Below are positions 20,951-30,667 of a stretch of 41,494 bases of DNA, one piece after another (the stretch's first letter is position 1; every line of letters begins with the position of its first letter). The notes beneath the pieces were generated by a model, which was not told the DNA's origin, ran no database searches, and saw only the letters and a list, made by a program, of their open reading frames with translations. Both the position numbers and the translations under genes were made by a program. The stretch covers positions 1-41,494 of the forward strand of contig NW_003314466.1 in assembly GCF_000143415.4 (NCBI RefSeq). The letters are read 5' to 3'. The DNA comes from Selaginella moellendorffii. Its lineage: Eukaryota > Streptophyta > Lycopodiopsida > Selaginellales > Selaginellaceae.

Positions 20951-22719
20951 CTTTCGGGTCGCATTATACAAACTACCTACTATAGTTTAAGCTAGTGAAA
21001 GGGTTAGAGTTGACTTCAATTAATTTGTAATAGTTTTCAAAAATGGAATGGTTTTCAAGCAAAAACTTTAATAAATCAGCCATTGGAAAAGCCTAAGAAA
21101 ATTTATGGAAAATTTTCCATCCTAGAAAAAGAATGAATCTTAGTCTAGAAATACAAATTCTCAAGACTCAACCAATTTCCTCTTGCTAACAATTTTATAT
21201 ATGTTCACCTCAACACAAATTCTTATAACCTAACAATATGTCTAAGCATTGAATATCATACCTATATTTCTGACATCTAACACTGACATCTGTAAAATGC
21301 AAAATGAACATCCAAGGCTTAATCACAAAGACCACATCTTTGGATATCCACATTGCACTAACACTTTTCTTCAATCACCTTTAAGATTCAATATAAAGCC
21401 AAAACACTAACAAGAAAAATAACATAGAAATCCAAGATCTAAGGAAAATTCCTCATCACTTAAAATAACAATGTCACTCATTAACACAAGTGCTAGCATT
21501 TTTAATGCCTCAACTACACACCTTTTCCATTTAACAATTTATTTAAAGTGCTAATGGATTAACTAACAAGCTATAGTAAATAAATGCTACAACCCTTTTC
21601 CAATACCTCAATGGGCAAACTCAAGGAACCAAGGAACCAACTTAAGCTTAGCATAATGAATCACTATAAAGAATCTAGTTAAAGTTACTACAATATTACT
21701 ATATGTAAGTTCACTATCAACCACTTTGGGGTTGAACATCGTTTAACCAAACAACTTTGTAAACACATTGCTCACTATCATATAAATATGATATAAAAAT
21801 CATAATGACTTGATCATCAATTAAGTAATACCATGAGCAACACCCATGTCATTACTTCAAAGGTTTATGTGACTATCAAGTGCTAACTCGATTCGATAAA
21901 ATGCAACATAAATGCCACACTCCACCGATAGAGATTTACGATACCCAACACCACTAACTTTTATTCATAACATAGACAAGCTCATACCACTTTCTTTCTG
22001 ACCAAAATCAAAAGTAATCCAACACTAGACTACTTAAGAAGCAATAGCAAGGTTCTTCGGAAAAGAATTAAGCATTGCAACCCAAGCTTTCAATAGTAAG
22101 CTTAGACAAAATGATTTAGTTCTTCATTGCTATCCATCCCATAATTCACCATTTATAAGATCATCATTTCCAAAATGTATCAAGGTAAAGACTCTTGATT
22201 ACATAATATGAACACAAGCAATGAATTAGCACCTCATTGCAAATCATCTCTCCAAGAGAAAATGATTTATGTTTTGATCCCTCATTCTTGATAACTCTCT
22301 TTTCGATCTTATCTTTAACTAAACTTTAAGCTTGCTTTCACACTGCTTTCAGTCCAATCCAAGACAAGTTTATGAGAGAGCATGACAATGACTACTTGAA
22401 CCAATAGACTAATCCCTACAATCTTGATTGATCCACTCATAATCATGCCTAGGAAGGATCCACTAGTGCTGTCTTAAACAGCTACAAACTAGCCTATTTA
22501 CTACTCATAGTAAACCCAATAGAGGTTTACTTTCATCTATGGTACATGAAACAACAACTGGAATCACCGATAAGCTAGCATTAATTCTGCCAACTCAAAG
22601 TGTAACCTTGAGTTACTAATGTGCCTCACTCATGAGCCCAAATGCAAACTCGTGCAAAATGGTATACCTCAAATCCATCTTCCCAACTCAAAGTGTAACC
22701 TTGAGTTGCTAATTGCCTA
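20951..22719. other. AT-rich noncoding tract with a duplicated 32-bp word
   Basis: No gene. Near its end, CAACTCAAAGTGTAACCTTG followed by AGTT(A/G)CTAAT occurs twice, at about 22589 and 22686, 97 bp apart. The second copy abuts the gypsy RT fragment, so the duplication may mark an insertion junction. Confidence 0.5.
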
Positions 22720-23520
22720 GGGCGAAGTCGTTGGTTCACCAAGCTAGATCTTGCTTTTGAGTATTGGCAAGTACCGATGGCCAAAAATGATATTCTTAAG
22801 ATTGCTTTTCGTACACCATTTGGTTTGTACGAGTTCTTGGTGATGCCGTTTGGTTTGAACAATGCTCCAGAAACTTTCCAACGGATGATGGATGAGGTTC
22901 TTTGTGATATGCCAGAGGTGATTGCTGACTTCATTGATGATGTCTTGATTCACTCAAAGGGGATGTGGGAGGAGCATATTCGTGATGTTTGTAAAGTGTT
23001 GGATCGGCTACGCGACATTGGTTTAAAGCTAAAGCAGTCAAAGTGTGTGTTTGGGTCCAAGGATACAGCTTATCTTGGGTACCGTATTTCTCATGAGGGT
23101 TTGCAAGTTGATCCTGACAAACTTGTGGCTGTTCTAAAGTTCCCTACTCCGAAGTGTGTGAATAATATGCAGTGTTTCTTGGGCAAGGTGCAGTATCTCA
23201 GTTGTTTTGTGGATCATCTTTCTGATCACACTACACCATTGCGAGCATTGCTGAAGTCATCAACATCATCTTTCATCTAATCTCTGGATTGTGAGTGGGC
23301 ATTTGGGGATCTCAAAGAGCTATTGACGACTCCTCTAGTTTTGGCATATCCTAACTACACTCGACCTTTTATTTTGCGCGTGGATGCTTCTGACATTTGT
23401 CTTGGAGGTGTGTTGATGCAAGAGAGCTCGAGTGTGCCTGGTCAACGCCATCCTATTGCGTATATAAGCCATACATTACAACCAGCGGAAATGAAAAGTG
23501 TAACCTCTTTCTTCTCCTTG
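22720..23520 (+). pseudogene. Ty3/gypsy reverse transcriptase-RNase H fragment
   Basis: Starts within the RT palm (WFTKLDLAFEYWQVPMAKND, supplying the first catalytic Asp), continues through FGLYEFLVMPFGLNNAPETF and DFIDDVLIHS (F-I-D-D instead of the usual Y-x-D-D), and reaches the RNase H start (FILRVDASDICLGGVLMQ) and HPIAYISHTLQPAE. It has one in-frame TAA at 23278-23280 and similarity ends abruptly at about 23493. Both ends are missing. It is on the opposite strand to, and a different lineage from, the chromovirus at 2.4-8.3 kb. Confidence 0.88.
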
Positions 23521-23770
23521 TCATCGTCGTCCAATTTCTTTCCATCCTTTTAATATTGGCTCAGTTGCTCTGAGTCTAGGTGGAGCCCAAGTCCCCATTC
23601 AATCTTTACTTTCCCCTTATTAATAAAACAACTTCGTAGACTTCCAATAACATGCTGTAACACTTCTAGTATAATGCAAATCCTCTCAAAGAATTGTCTT
23701 TTAATATTAATACAATGGCATGGAACCCCATGCCATAATAAGTTACATTTTTAAATAAATACATGCCATC
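23521..23770. other. Junction and 3' flank of the phosphatase-like gene
   Basis: After the gypsy fragment ends, composition changes. The first palindrome copy of the window (TGGCATGGAACCCCATGCCA core, 23715-23736) lies 35 bp beyond the stop codon of the minus-strand gene, probably in its 3' UTR. Confidence 0.5.
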
Positions 23771-26280
23771 TCAGACTGTTATTTTTTGCCTCCAACGCCT
23801 ATACAATAATCTTGGAATTTCATCACTCTCCACACTATCAGGATTTAAACCCAATAGTAATGCCATCTCTTCTCTAATACGTCCACGCTCATGTTCAGTG
23901 GTCGAAGAACCCATCCGGTTGAGCAGATTATGGAGATGCGGATAGTGCATGGCTAGACAATATACATGCCATAAATGATGACTGGTGTCTGTCCGATCAA
24001 ATGGCTTCGGATATACTGTTCCATCTGCCATTTGGTTGATTTCTGCAGCCACCTCCTGGACTGGCCGGTTCTCTATCACCATCGCTCCAAGCCGTTTTGC
24101 AAGGTCCCCCAGAACATACGGTTTCTTCTCCCTAGTTTCCATACTGCAAGAGATGGGGTCCACTGCATATGTGTGCGTGTTCGCTGCAGTTTTAATCGGC
24201 GAGTCATCGATGATGAGGATTTCACTTGACCTAGCAGTCCGGTTCATCACTACAGCCTCTGGCTTGATGAAGATGGGCTTGCTACCCCTCACATGGACCA
24301 TAGTCAAGCAATCCTCCTGTGTTAGGAGAAAGTCAAATGGTAATATTACTCGCGTCTGATCATGCATCATCTGTAGCAACGTTAATGCATTGTGGCGCAT
24401 TATGGATGTCCAAACTCCCAATTGCAAATTGAACCCGGCCCTCTGTTTTAAGTGTCGCATGGTCATTATTAGATCCCGCAGTTTCTCCCGTGTGATTAAT
24501 GTGAATCTGTCTCTTTTGACCAACTTGCGACCACAGGCTTTGGAGGGTGCAGTGACATTCGAGGACGAGCCACGCTCATGGGAGAAAAGGACACCGTTCA
24601 GATCAAAAACGATACAGTACCTTCGCCGTGACTCTGAAATGAAATGCGTTAGCATAAAAAATGGTACAAGTCAATTTTACCATCTACAATATTAGCGAAT
24701 GGTGCTCCCGATGGTCGTTGAGAGGGTTTTGGTCGAGGAAACGTGAAGGGCGGAAATACTCTCCTCTGCAATGTGGGGTCAATCGCATCCGATGGCGTGT
24801 GGGCACATGCCATTTCAGCTGTAGACTCTGGTACAACTGGCTCAACAGTGGCATGGGGTGGTTCCGATGGCGTGTGATCACACGCCATTTCAGCTGGTGC
24901 CTCCGTTGGCAAAGTGGACATGACCGAACAGGCAGTAGGGGCGGTGTAGGGAGGTTCCAACGGCGCGTAGTCAGACAATTGGGCACACATTGAGTCCGTT
25001 GGAAATGAGGATACGACCGGCTCGGCGGCTGGGGCGGCCTCATGCGGGTCCAATGGCACCTGGTCACCGTCAGTTGGATACGTGGAGAAGATTGACTCAG
25101 TGGTATGGGCAGCATCAAGTGGAGCGTGGTCAACTTGCTTGGCGTTGATATGGATAGTAGCCTCCACCAGCTCTGATGACTCTTGCAGGCAAGTAGAGTC
25201 CACTGGCGGATCCATATGCATGTCCAAATATCTCCCTTCGATTGAGATGGTATCCTCCCGTGCTACTAAAAACAAACTCATTAGCACATTGAATCGACTA
25301 TACTGTATTTACCATCAACTGCTATTGAGGAACTAGGACCGATATCACTTGGGCGCACTGCTGATTCTGAAGGATTGGACATACATTTCAACCCTTGCTT
25401 GGCACTATCCTTCCTCGACACTAAAGGTTAGAGTTTGTAAATTCAACTGAATAATCTCTACTTACCATTTGCTCTGCGACCTACATGGACAATGTTAGAA
25501 ATGGTAAAAGGTTAGGAATGGATGTACTATTATTTACCTGATGGTTTGTCTTGTATGACCTTCCTCCGCTGCTCTTTGGCCACCTCAGGCTGGCCATCGT
25601 CGTCATCATCGTCGTCGTCGTTATTGTGATCGTCACCATTGTGAGGGCCATCCAAGTCCTCTTCGTCCTCCTCTTCTTCGTCCTCCTCTTCTTTGTCCTC
25701 CTCTTCATCCTTCTGCTCTTCCTGCTCATTATCTTTCTCTGGCTCCTCATCCCCCTCCTGCATTTCTTCCATAGGCTGCTCAGGCTGGATGGCTTGTTTT
25801 TCCAGGACCATCTTGGGAAAATCATCTGGCTGAGTCTCCATCTCAAAATACAAGACATCCATAGCCTGTTTTAGTGCGTGACCTAGGACCGTATCCTCAC
25901 CCGACTGTCTTAACATGGTTTCTGCACGTTCTTGCACCCTTCGAAGACGACGAGATGAGAAAAACGTGGCCCTGACTTGAAAAGCATCCCTCATCCATTG
26001 TACCTCTCCATTGAGATTGGGGAAGGGGAGTCCGCCATAGGAATCTGAGTCAGGAGGTGGTGACTGCCTGCTTTCACTCAGCCCTTGATCTGCAATGAAT
26101 GGCATGAGCACACACGCCATAACCCCGAGGCATTACCTATCATCTTTTCGTTGCCCTTCTTCCTTTTCGAATCAAACGCCTCTGATCCCGACGACTGTCC
26201 AACGTGCTTTCGCTTTTTATGACCACTATCAGTTTGAGCTTGGCTGGTGCTTGCCTGTTTTGCCTTTGAAGAAGTGTCTC
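23771..26280 (-). CDS. FCP1/NIF-type HAD phosphatase-like protein, C-terminal part of a multi-exon gene
   Basis: Six exons stay in one frame: 26280-26137, 26089-25538, 25480-25466 (a 15-bp microexon), 25420-25313, 25265-24681 and 24633-23771, giving about 754 residues. Introns are 47, 57, 45, 47 and 47 bp. The product has a Lys/Ser-rich start, a very acidic tract (25610-25740), a repetitive Pro/Thr/Ala region, then a HAD domain at about residues 470-750. Motif I is FDLNGVL (nucleophile Asp kept, second Asp replaced by Asn, as in a plant DLNG-type subfamily); motif II is LGVWTS; then IIDDSP. This matches the FCP1/NIF fold, which removes phosphate from Ser/Thr proteins such as RNA polymerase II tails. 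The Asn may weaken catalysis. It probably continues from exons at 26330-29141, but a one-base frame break lies between. Target unknown. Confidence 0.75.
24634..24680 (-). other. 47-bp intron before the HAD exon
   Basis: Donor GATG/GTAAAATTG, acceptor CATTTCAG/AGTCACGG. Removal joins NIVD to ESRRRYCIVFDLNGVL in frame. It contains no palindrome copy. Confidence 0.8.
25266..25312 (-). other. 47-bp intron
   Basis: Donor GATG/GTAAATAC, acceptor TTTTTAG/TAGCACGG. Removal keeps the frame (SSIAVD to VAREDTISI). An alternative acceptor three bases further would also keep the frame. No palindrome. Confidence 0.75.
25421..25465 (-). other. 45-bp intron
   Basis: Donor AATG/GTAAGTAG, acceptor AACCTTTAG/TGTCGAGG. 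In-frame removal. No palindrome. Confidence 0.75.
25481..25537 (-). other. 57-bp intron
   Basis: Donor CATCAG/GTAAATAA, acceptor CCATGTAG/GTCGCAG. Together with the 45-bp intron it defines a 15-bp microexon (25466-25480). No palindrome. Confidence 0.7.
26090..26136 (-). other. 47-bp intron with palindrome core
   Basis: Donor GATAG/GTAATGCC, acceptor TCATTGCAG/ATCAAGG. The palindrome (26099-26120) fills almost half of the intron and ends 9 bases before the exon. Removal joins NEKMI to DQGLSES in frame, which supports splicing. Confidence 0.8.
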
Positions 26281-26329
26281 CTGCAAGGAATGGCATGAGA
26301 CCACACGCCATTGCAAATATAATTTGTAC
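26281..26329 (-). other. 49-bp intron with palindrome core
   Basis: Donor AAGGAG/GTACAAAT, acceptor TCCTTGCAG/GAGACAC, palindrome 26290-26311 ending 9 bases before the exon. Removing 49 bases does not match the frames on the two sides (off by one), while leaving it in reads through openly as ...MACGLMPFLAGDTSSK. Either one base has been lost upstream (an A6 run lies at the donor) or the intron supplies a start codon. Confidence 0.6.
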
Positions 26330-26412
26330 CTCCTTTTTTCGTGTCTGTTTGTCCTTTTTCGACGCGCCACCAGTGTGCTTTTCAGTCCTCGTGTTTGAAT
26401 ATTCATAACTAT

Positions 26413-26450
26413 CTATAATCAAAATGGCGTGAGGCCTCACGTGACCTTAC
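26413..26450 (-). other. 38-bp intron candidate with palindrome core
   Basis: Donor CATAAG/GTAAGGTC, acceptor TTTGATTATAG/ATAGTTATG, palindrome 26424-26445 ending 11 bases before the exon. At 38 bases it is below the usual lower limit for plant splicing. Frame is preserved across it apart from the stop codon adjoining the donor. Confidence 0.6.
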
Positions 26451-26537
26451 CTTATGCAGGTTGTGAGCTCGGCCCAACATGGGTATCTTCAACAGTAGCT
26501 GTTAACGCCGTTTCAGCATCTGGGGGTGGCCACGCTC

Positions 26538-26587
26538 CTGCATACAGAGCTTGTGAGATAACATTTAAACTTAAAGTGCGTACTCAC
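26538..26587 (-). other. 50-bp intron
   Basis: Donor AACCTG/GTGAGTAC, acceptor TGTATGCAG/GAGCGTGG. No palindrome. Frame is kept into the next exon (CEPG to AWPPPDAETALTATVED). Confidence 0.65.
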
Positions 26588-27911
26588 CAGGTTCGCAGAG
26601 AAGATACTATTTTTCTTTGGCAACTATAATTATATGCTCCATTGAAGTCACCTCTTCAATGGAGTTTGTCACCGCAACACACGGGACACCCTTGAGTAGT
26701 GCGGCTCGAAAGAATAGTCCGCCGCAGTTGTACTCGACAACGCATTTGCCCTTGGAGTCGGAAGCAGGTGACCCACCCGCTATTGCGTTGAAGACCCAGC
26801 TGAGCATTTCCCATGCTGCACCTGGAGCTTTCTCTGGATTCGAAAGCTCCATAGCCGTCTTCAGTTCCTCAGGCACGGGTAAATTGACCTCCCTCAGATC
26901 AATTCGATCGGCCTTGTCGAATGAAGCTGGGAAGTCACTCCAATCCCACTCTACTGCAGGACCAATAACAAGGGCGAGTGTGAAGATGCGGACATTCGTC
27001 GGTATCTTCTTCTTAGCCATTATCCCATGGATCTCCCGCATCTCCTTGCCTTTCAACCGAGCCTTCACCTCGTTCAAGGCCTTCCAGAACTTGTGATAGG
27101 ATTCGGAGTCGTAGATCATATAGTGGACTGAAGATTCCACCTCCGCAAGTCCCACCATTAAGTCAATGATGGAGCTGACTTCGTCTGCATGAGTGATCTC
27201 CTCGTTTGTGAAGTCCATCACACAAAAGATGTTCTTGACCTGCTCATCTCCGCGGGAAACGATGCTCCTCCACCTTTGATCCTCATCCGAATTCACGTAT
27301 ACCCGGTAAGGTTCTCGATAGGCCTCTGCTGCGGGGTCGAGCTGTTTCTGAAGCCGGCGGTCGACATCAATCTTAATGAAATTTGGATACTGATCCAACT
27401 TCTCAGCTTTACTTTTCGTGGCATCCCGCAGCAGATCGATGAACTTGGGGGCCCCCTTCACGTACTCGTCGATGTCTTCATTAGACAAATCCAACGCTTC
27501 CATCATCTCTTGCGTGGTGTCGATGCTCACCCTCTCCACGGCCACTTGCTCGAAGATCCAATCCTTCAATAGCGCACGAGCTCTCAGAGTCGTGCACAAG
27601 TCCTCGTATGTCACAATATGGCCGGGAGTCATTTTGGTCTTGTTGAAGACTACCTCACCACGTAGAAGAGCATTAGCCACTGTCAGAAGGTCGTCATCGC
27701 CTAGAGACCGCGAGAAACGCAAGGCGTTGAGCTTCAAATCATTGGGCTTCCGACTGTCCTCCACACCCATTGAGTTTAGTAACTCCCCGTCATGGTACCT
27801 CCTCAGCACATCTACCCATTTGTCAAAAATAACTTTTGTCGCGAGTAGAATGTTATGGATGCTGAGTGTGTCATTGACCCCCAGTGTTTTCGAGAGAAGA
27901 CTCGAGAATTC

Positions 27912-27965
27912 CTGCAATGGAAATGGCGTGAGGCCACATGCTATGCCACATGCAACGAGGCTTAC
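27912..27965 (-). other. 54-bp intron with palindrome core, readable in frame
   Basis: Donor TGGCAG/GTAAGCC, acceptor TTCCATTGCAG/GAATTC, palindrome 27923-27944 ending 11 bases before the exon. It is exactly 18 codons long with no stop, so retention would insert VSLVACGIACGLTPFPLQ between W-Q and E-F without breaking the protein. Confidence 0.75.
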
Positions 27966-29141
27966 CTGCCAGGCACTAGTTGCTAGTGCATGTCCTTGTC
28001 TTGGTTTTTGTGGCTTCTTCAGTTGAACCCAGAGCTTCCGTGTTCGTGCCAATGTCTCGTGCAGACCCGATTTGTAGCACGTTTCTTGCTTGACATTCTG
28101 CGCGTGGGAGATGTATATGATAGATCGGAGGGGCGAGTTGCCTTTTATCAGGCGGACAACTCTTGTCTTGAAGACTTTCTTCACCTCCTTGCCCACCATA
28201 ATATCCACAACTATCTCTTGCATCACCAAGCTAGAATGCTGCCCAGAGACGGCATAGAACCGGATGTTCTGATCGTCCAACACCTTCCTATTGATCAAGT
28301 CTGGAAACCTCGTCTCGCCCTTCATTGTTCGGTAGTAGGGGATCACGTCTGCGATGTCGGGTGTTACTAGACTTGCCAACATCTTCTGCTTCAGTTTCTC
28401 CACCCACTCATCAGATACTAGCCTGTGGTTGTATTTGCTTTAGATGTCGATACGGCTCACGTCGATTGTATATACTTTGTTGGAATAGTAACAAGTACTA
28501 TTATCTGCGATGATTTTTGCTACCTCTTCTTGCTCTTTCTGCTCTTTGCGGCTCTTCTTTTTGGTGGGTGTAGTGTTCGAACCCGAGGCAATGGCATCAC
28601 CGAGTAGCTTCTTTTTTGGAGGAGAGTCGGACGTCGGCCTGAGCTTGACCACCCTTTTCTGCTTCGGGGTAGTTTCAAGATCGACCCCCTTCCCCTTCGC
28701 TTTCCGAACTGGAGGCATTCTCAACGGCTCAATGTTGGAATATAGTTTTTGAACATCGCCGTAGGTGAGGTCCGTGGATTCCATGTGATCTTCATAGACC
28801 CGCAGCGTCTTTGAAATTGTGGGCCTCCTGGACAACCTCTCCCTAGCTCCCTCTAGGAATTCCTCATAGCCGCTGCCCCCCTCCGGGAAGCCGCTAGGAT
28901 GTGCAAGGTGGATCTTGAAGGCAGACGCTGTCTCTACCACAAGTGCCAGTCCATATTCTTGCATGGAACTACATGGAGTGTCTGTCACTTGGATGAGGAT
29001 CCCCATGCATTCTTTTCTCCCACCATCTGTGTTGTACAGCCTCAGATCCTCGCCTTCCATCCCGAAAGTCCAACTGGTGAGCTCCTCCCCCTTCTCTGCA
29101 TCCACATTGACAATGGCTGGAAGAAGAACGCAATTCCTCGC

Positions 29142-29480
29142 CTATTAAGAAATGCACAACAATTAGAGCTGACAGATGAAAAGCTAGCAACTGGAAATAA
29201 CGTGAGGCCACACGCCATTCACCACTGCATCAGATGTCTTGAGGCTGCATCCTAAGATGGCGTGAGGCTACACGCCATCTGTAACCGGACTGCACTCGAG
29301 AGCCTAATCGGTGCATGCCAATGTTGCTACTGAATGGCATGTGGCCTCATGCCATTTTCTACTTGGCCTAAAAGACTTACCATTTGAAGCCGAATGGAGG
29401 CGTGACAACCAGACTTGCTGGCGAATGTGCACTGTGTGTGCAGCGGATCGTAGCAGCAAGGCTACTCTGCCACTTACAGT
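29142..29480 (-). other. Leader region with palindrome-bearing mini-introns
   Basis: Upstream of the first coding exon (acceptor CTTAATAG/GCGAGGAAT, exon start 29141) lie three palindrome copies. Two have intron-like limits: 29304-29380 (77 bp; CAAATG/GTAAGTCT ... CGATTAG/GCTCTC) and 29252-29285 (34 bp; TCCG/GTTACAG ... CATCTTAG/GATGCAG). The third copy (29197-29218) lies in the segment before the 29141 acceptor. This is probably the 5' UTR and first introns; the transcription start was not located. Confidence 0.5.
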
Positions 29481-29559
29481 TGGAGAGTGGCGCTGAAATC
29501 TCCCAGGACGCGTGTGGGTGGCGAAGTGGGCGGCGGAGTTGGCGGCGAAGTTACAAACT

Positions 29560-29760
29560 GGGTGTGTCTTGAAGTGGATGCCGATGCACACGAGCGTGAT
29601 GCGAGCGCGAGTGTGATGCAAGCGCGAGTGGACGCCGATGCACACGAGAAATCTGTAGAGAAGGTAGATGAGCGCGAATGTGAGCGTGATCACGAGTGGG
29701 AGCGCGATGCGAGCGCGAGTGTGCGAGCGCGAGTACGAAGCAAAATGCAAAACCTAACCT
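29560..29760. repeat. GCGAG-rich low-complexity tract
   Basis: Imperfect repetition of GCGAGCGCGAGTGTGATG and GATGCACACGAG. ORFs in several frames here (for example 29551-29763 and 29304-29750) are composition artefacts. A related tract of GCGAGYGGC words lies at 31390-31620. Confidence 0.75.
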
Positions 29761-29794
29761 CACACGCGCGAGATGTCACGACAGTTGGTAATCC

Positions 29795-29935
29795 CGCAAC
29801 GTCATCATTCCTCGGACTTGGGTGCCACCATTAATTTCTAGATCGCCGCGCGCATGCATGCACGTGAAATCCAAAAGAAATCCGCAACGTCATCATTCCT
29901 TGGACTGCATGCACGCGAAATCCAAAAGAAAGATC
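29795..29935. repeat. Tandem duplication, 88-bp spacing
   Basis: CGCAACGTCATCATTCCT(C/T)GGACT occurs at 29795 and 29883, each followed by GCATGCACG(T/C)GAAATCCAAAAG. Noncoding. Confidence 0.8.
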
Positions 29936-30034
29936 ATGATTAGGATATCATTTAATACCTTCGCTATATTTATACCATGCATAATTGGATATTCCAAAGC
30001 ATCTTGTATTTCCAAAAATGCCAGATGTTCAGCT

Positions 30035-30640
30035 AAATAAATTGTCAGAGGATTTGATGTGACGTTCAAGCGTGTGGGCTCATGCAATTTTGATCCCAAA
30101 AAATGCACCAAAAAATGCTCGGCGTCATCTGGCGTTATCTCTTGAATGGCGTGGGGCCGCATGCCATTTTCAAGGGCACATAGGAGTATATTTCTAGAAT
30201 ATTCTGACATGCGCGAGATTGTTTTGAGTTTTCTGGAGATCCAACCGTTAGATCGCAACTAGATTTTACAGAATGGTATACAATGTCCTTCTTGATGACC
30301 CTGCAAAGAAGCATCTCGATCGGACACCACATGAGACCACACGAGCCTTACAATGTTTCAGAGGCATTTGCCATAGATCCGACAGTTATTTTGCTCCAAG
30401 ATTCTACAGTTTGGTGTGCATTGACCTTTCCATCAACACTGCAAAGGGATATCACAATCAGATGTGGGATCACAAGAAACCAACTTCACTAACTCTGGTT
30501 TCACCAAGATCTACGTAAGGAGTTATGAAATGAAAGGACCCTCTCTATTGAAATGTGTTTATGGTCCTAGGGGCATTGTGACATATCAAAGGATTTTGTA
30601 TCAAGTTCTGTATTTGCATGTTTATCAAGCTACTGAATTG
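30035..30640. other. Noncoding stretch with diverged duplicates
   Basis: The stretch 30035-30170 shares GTGTGGGCTCATGCAATTTT and AATGCACCAAAAAATGCTCG with 31003-31110, and GGATTTGATGTGACGTTCAA with 31313-31335. Open frames at 30273-30518 are short, overlap in several frames and are unrecognised, so no gene is called. Confidence 0.55.
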
Positions 30641-30667
30641 CTAAACCCTAAACCCTAAACCCTAAAC
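30641..30667 (+). repeat. Interstitial telomeric repeat, plant type
   Basis: CTAAA then three CCCTAAA units. This is the Arabidopsis-type telomere sequence. It may be a repair scar, a telo-box cluster, or telomeric DNA carried by a retroelement. Confidence 0.92.

Larger units (their letters stand above)
26330..29141 (-). pseudogene. N-terminal part of the same gene: GQHS-domain protein, three in-frame stops
   Basis: Exons 29141-27966, 27911-26588, 26537-26451 and 26412-26330 share one frame, about 930 codons, broken by TAA (28440-28442), TAG (26607-26609) and TAA (26452-26454). Each could be a Gln codon changed by C to T. After a basic segment (KKKLLGDAI...TPTKKKSRK) comes IRFYAVSGQHSSLVMQEI near 28260-28210. 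This GQHS context resembles ParB/sulfiredoxin-like proteins, an uncertain remote match. A long helical middle follows. Near 26.7-26.9 kb, VVEYNCGGLFFRAALLKGVP and, upstream, ALVIGPAVEWDWSDF are weakly like the loops of an adenine methyltransferase; the key residues are not clear. The second exon ends just before a 50-bp intron. Function not established; it is probably one gene with 23771-26280. Confidence 0.6.

Noticed and set aside
24390-24695. Plus-strand ORFs over the HAD exon
   Set aside because: Antisense shadows of the HAD coding frame.
26452-28442. A variant genetic code reading TAA and TAG as Gln
   Set aside because: The same gene ends in a stop after the HAD domain and its C-terminal half has no internal stops; the RT nearby is normal. 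Decay by C-to-T change is simpler.
29304-29834. ORFs rich in His, Arg and Ala on both strands
   Set aside because: Produced by GCGAG-type low-complexity repeats and by palindrome copies.
30273-30658. Short plus-strand ORFs near 30.3-30.6 kb
   Set aside because: Overlap in several frames, no motif, no splice or promoter context.
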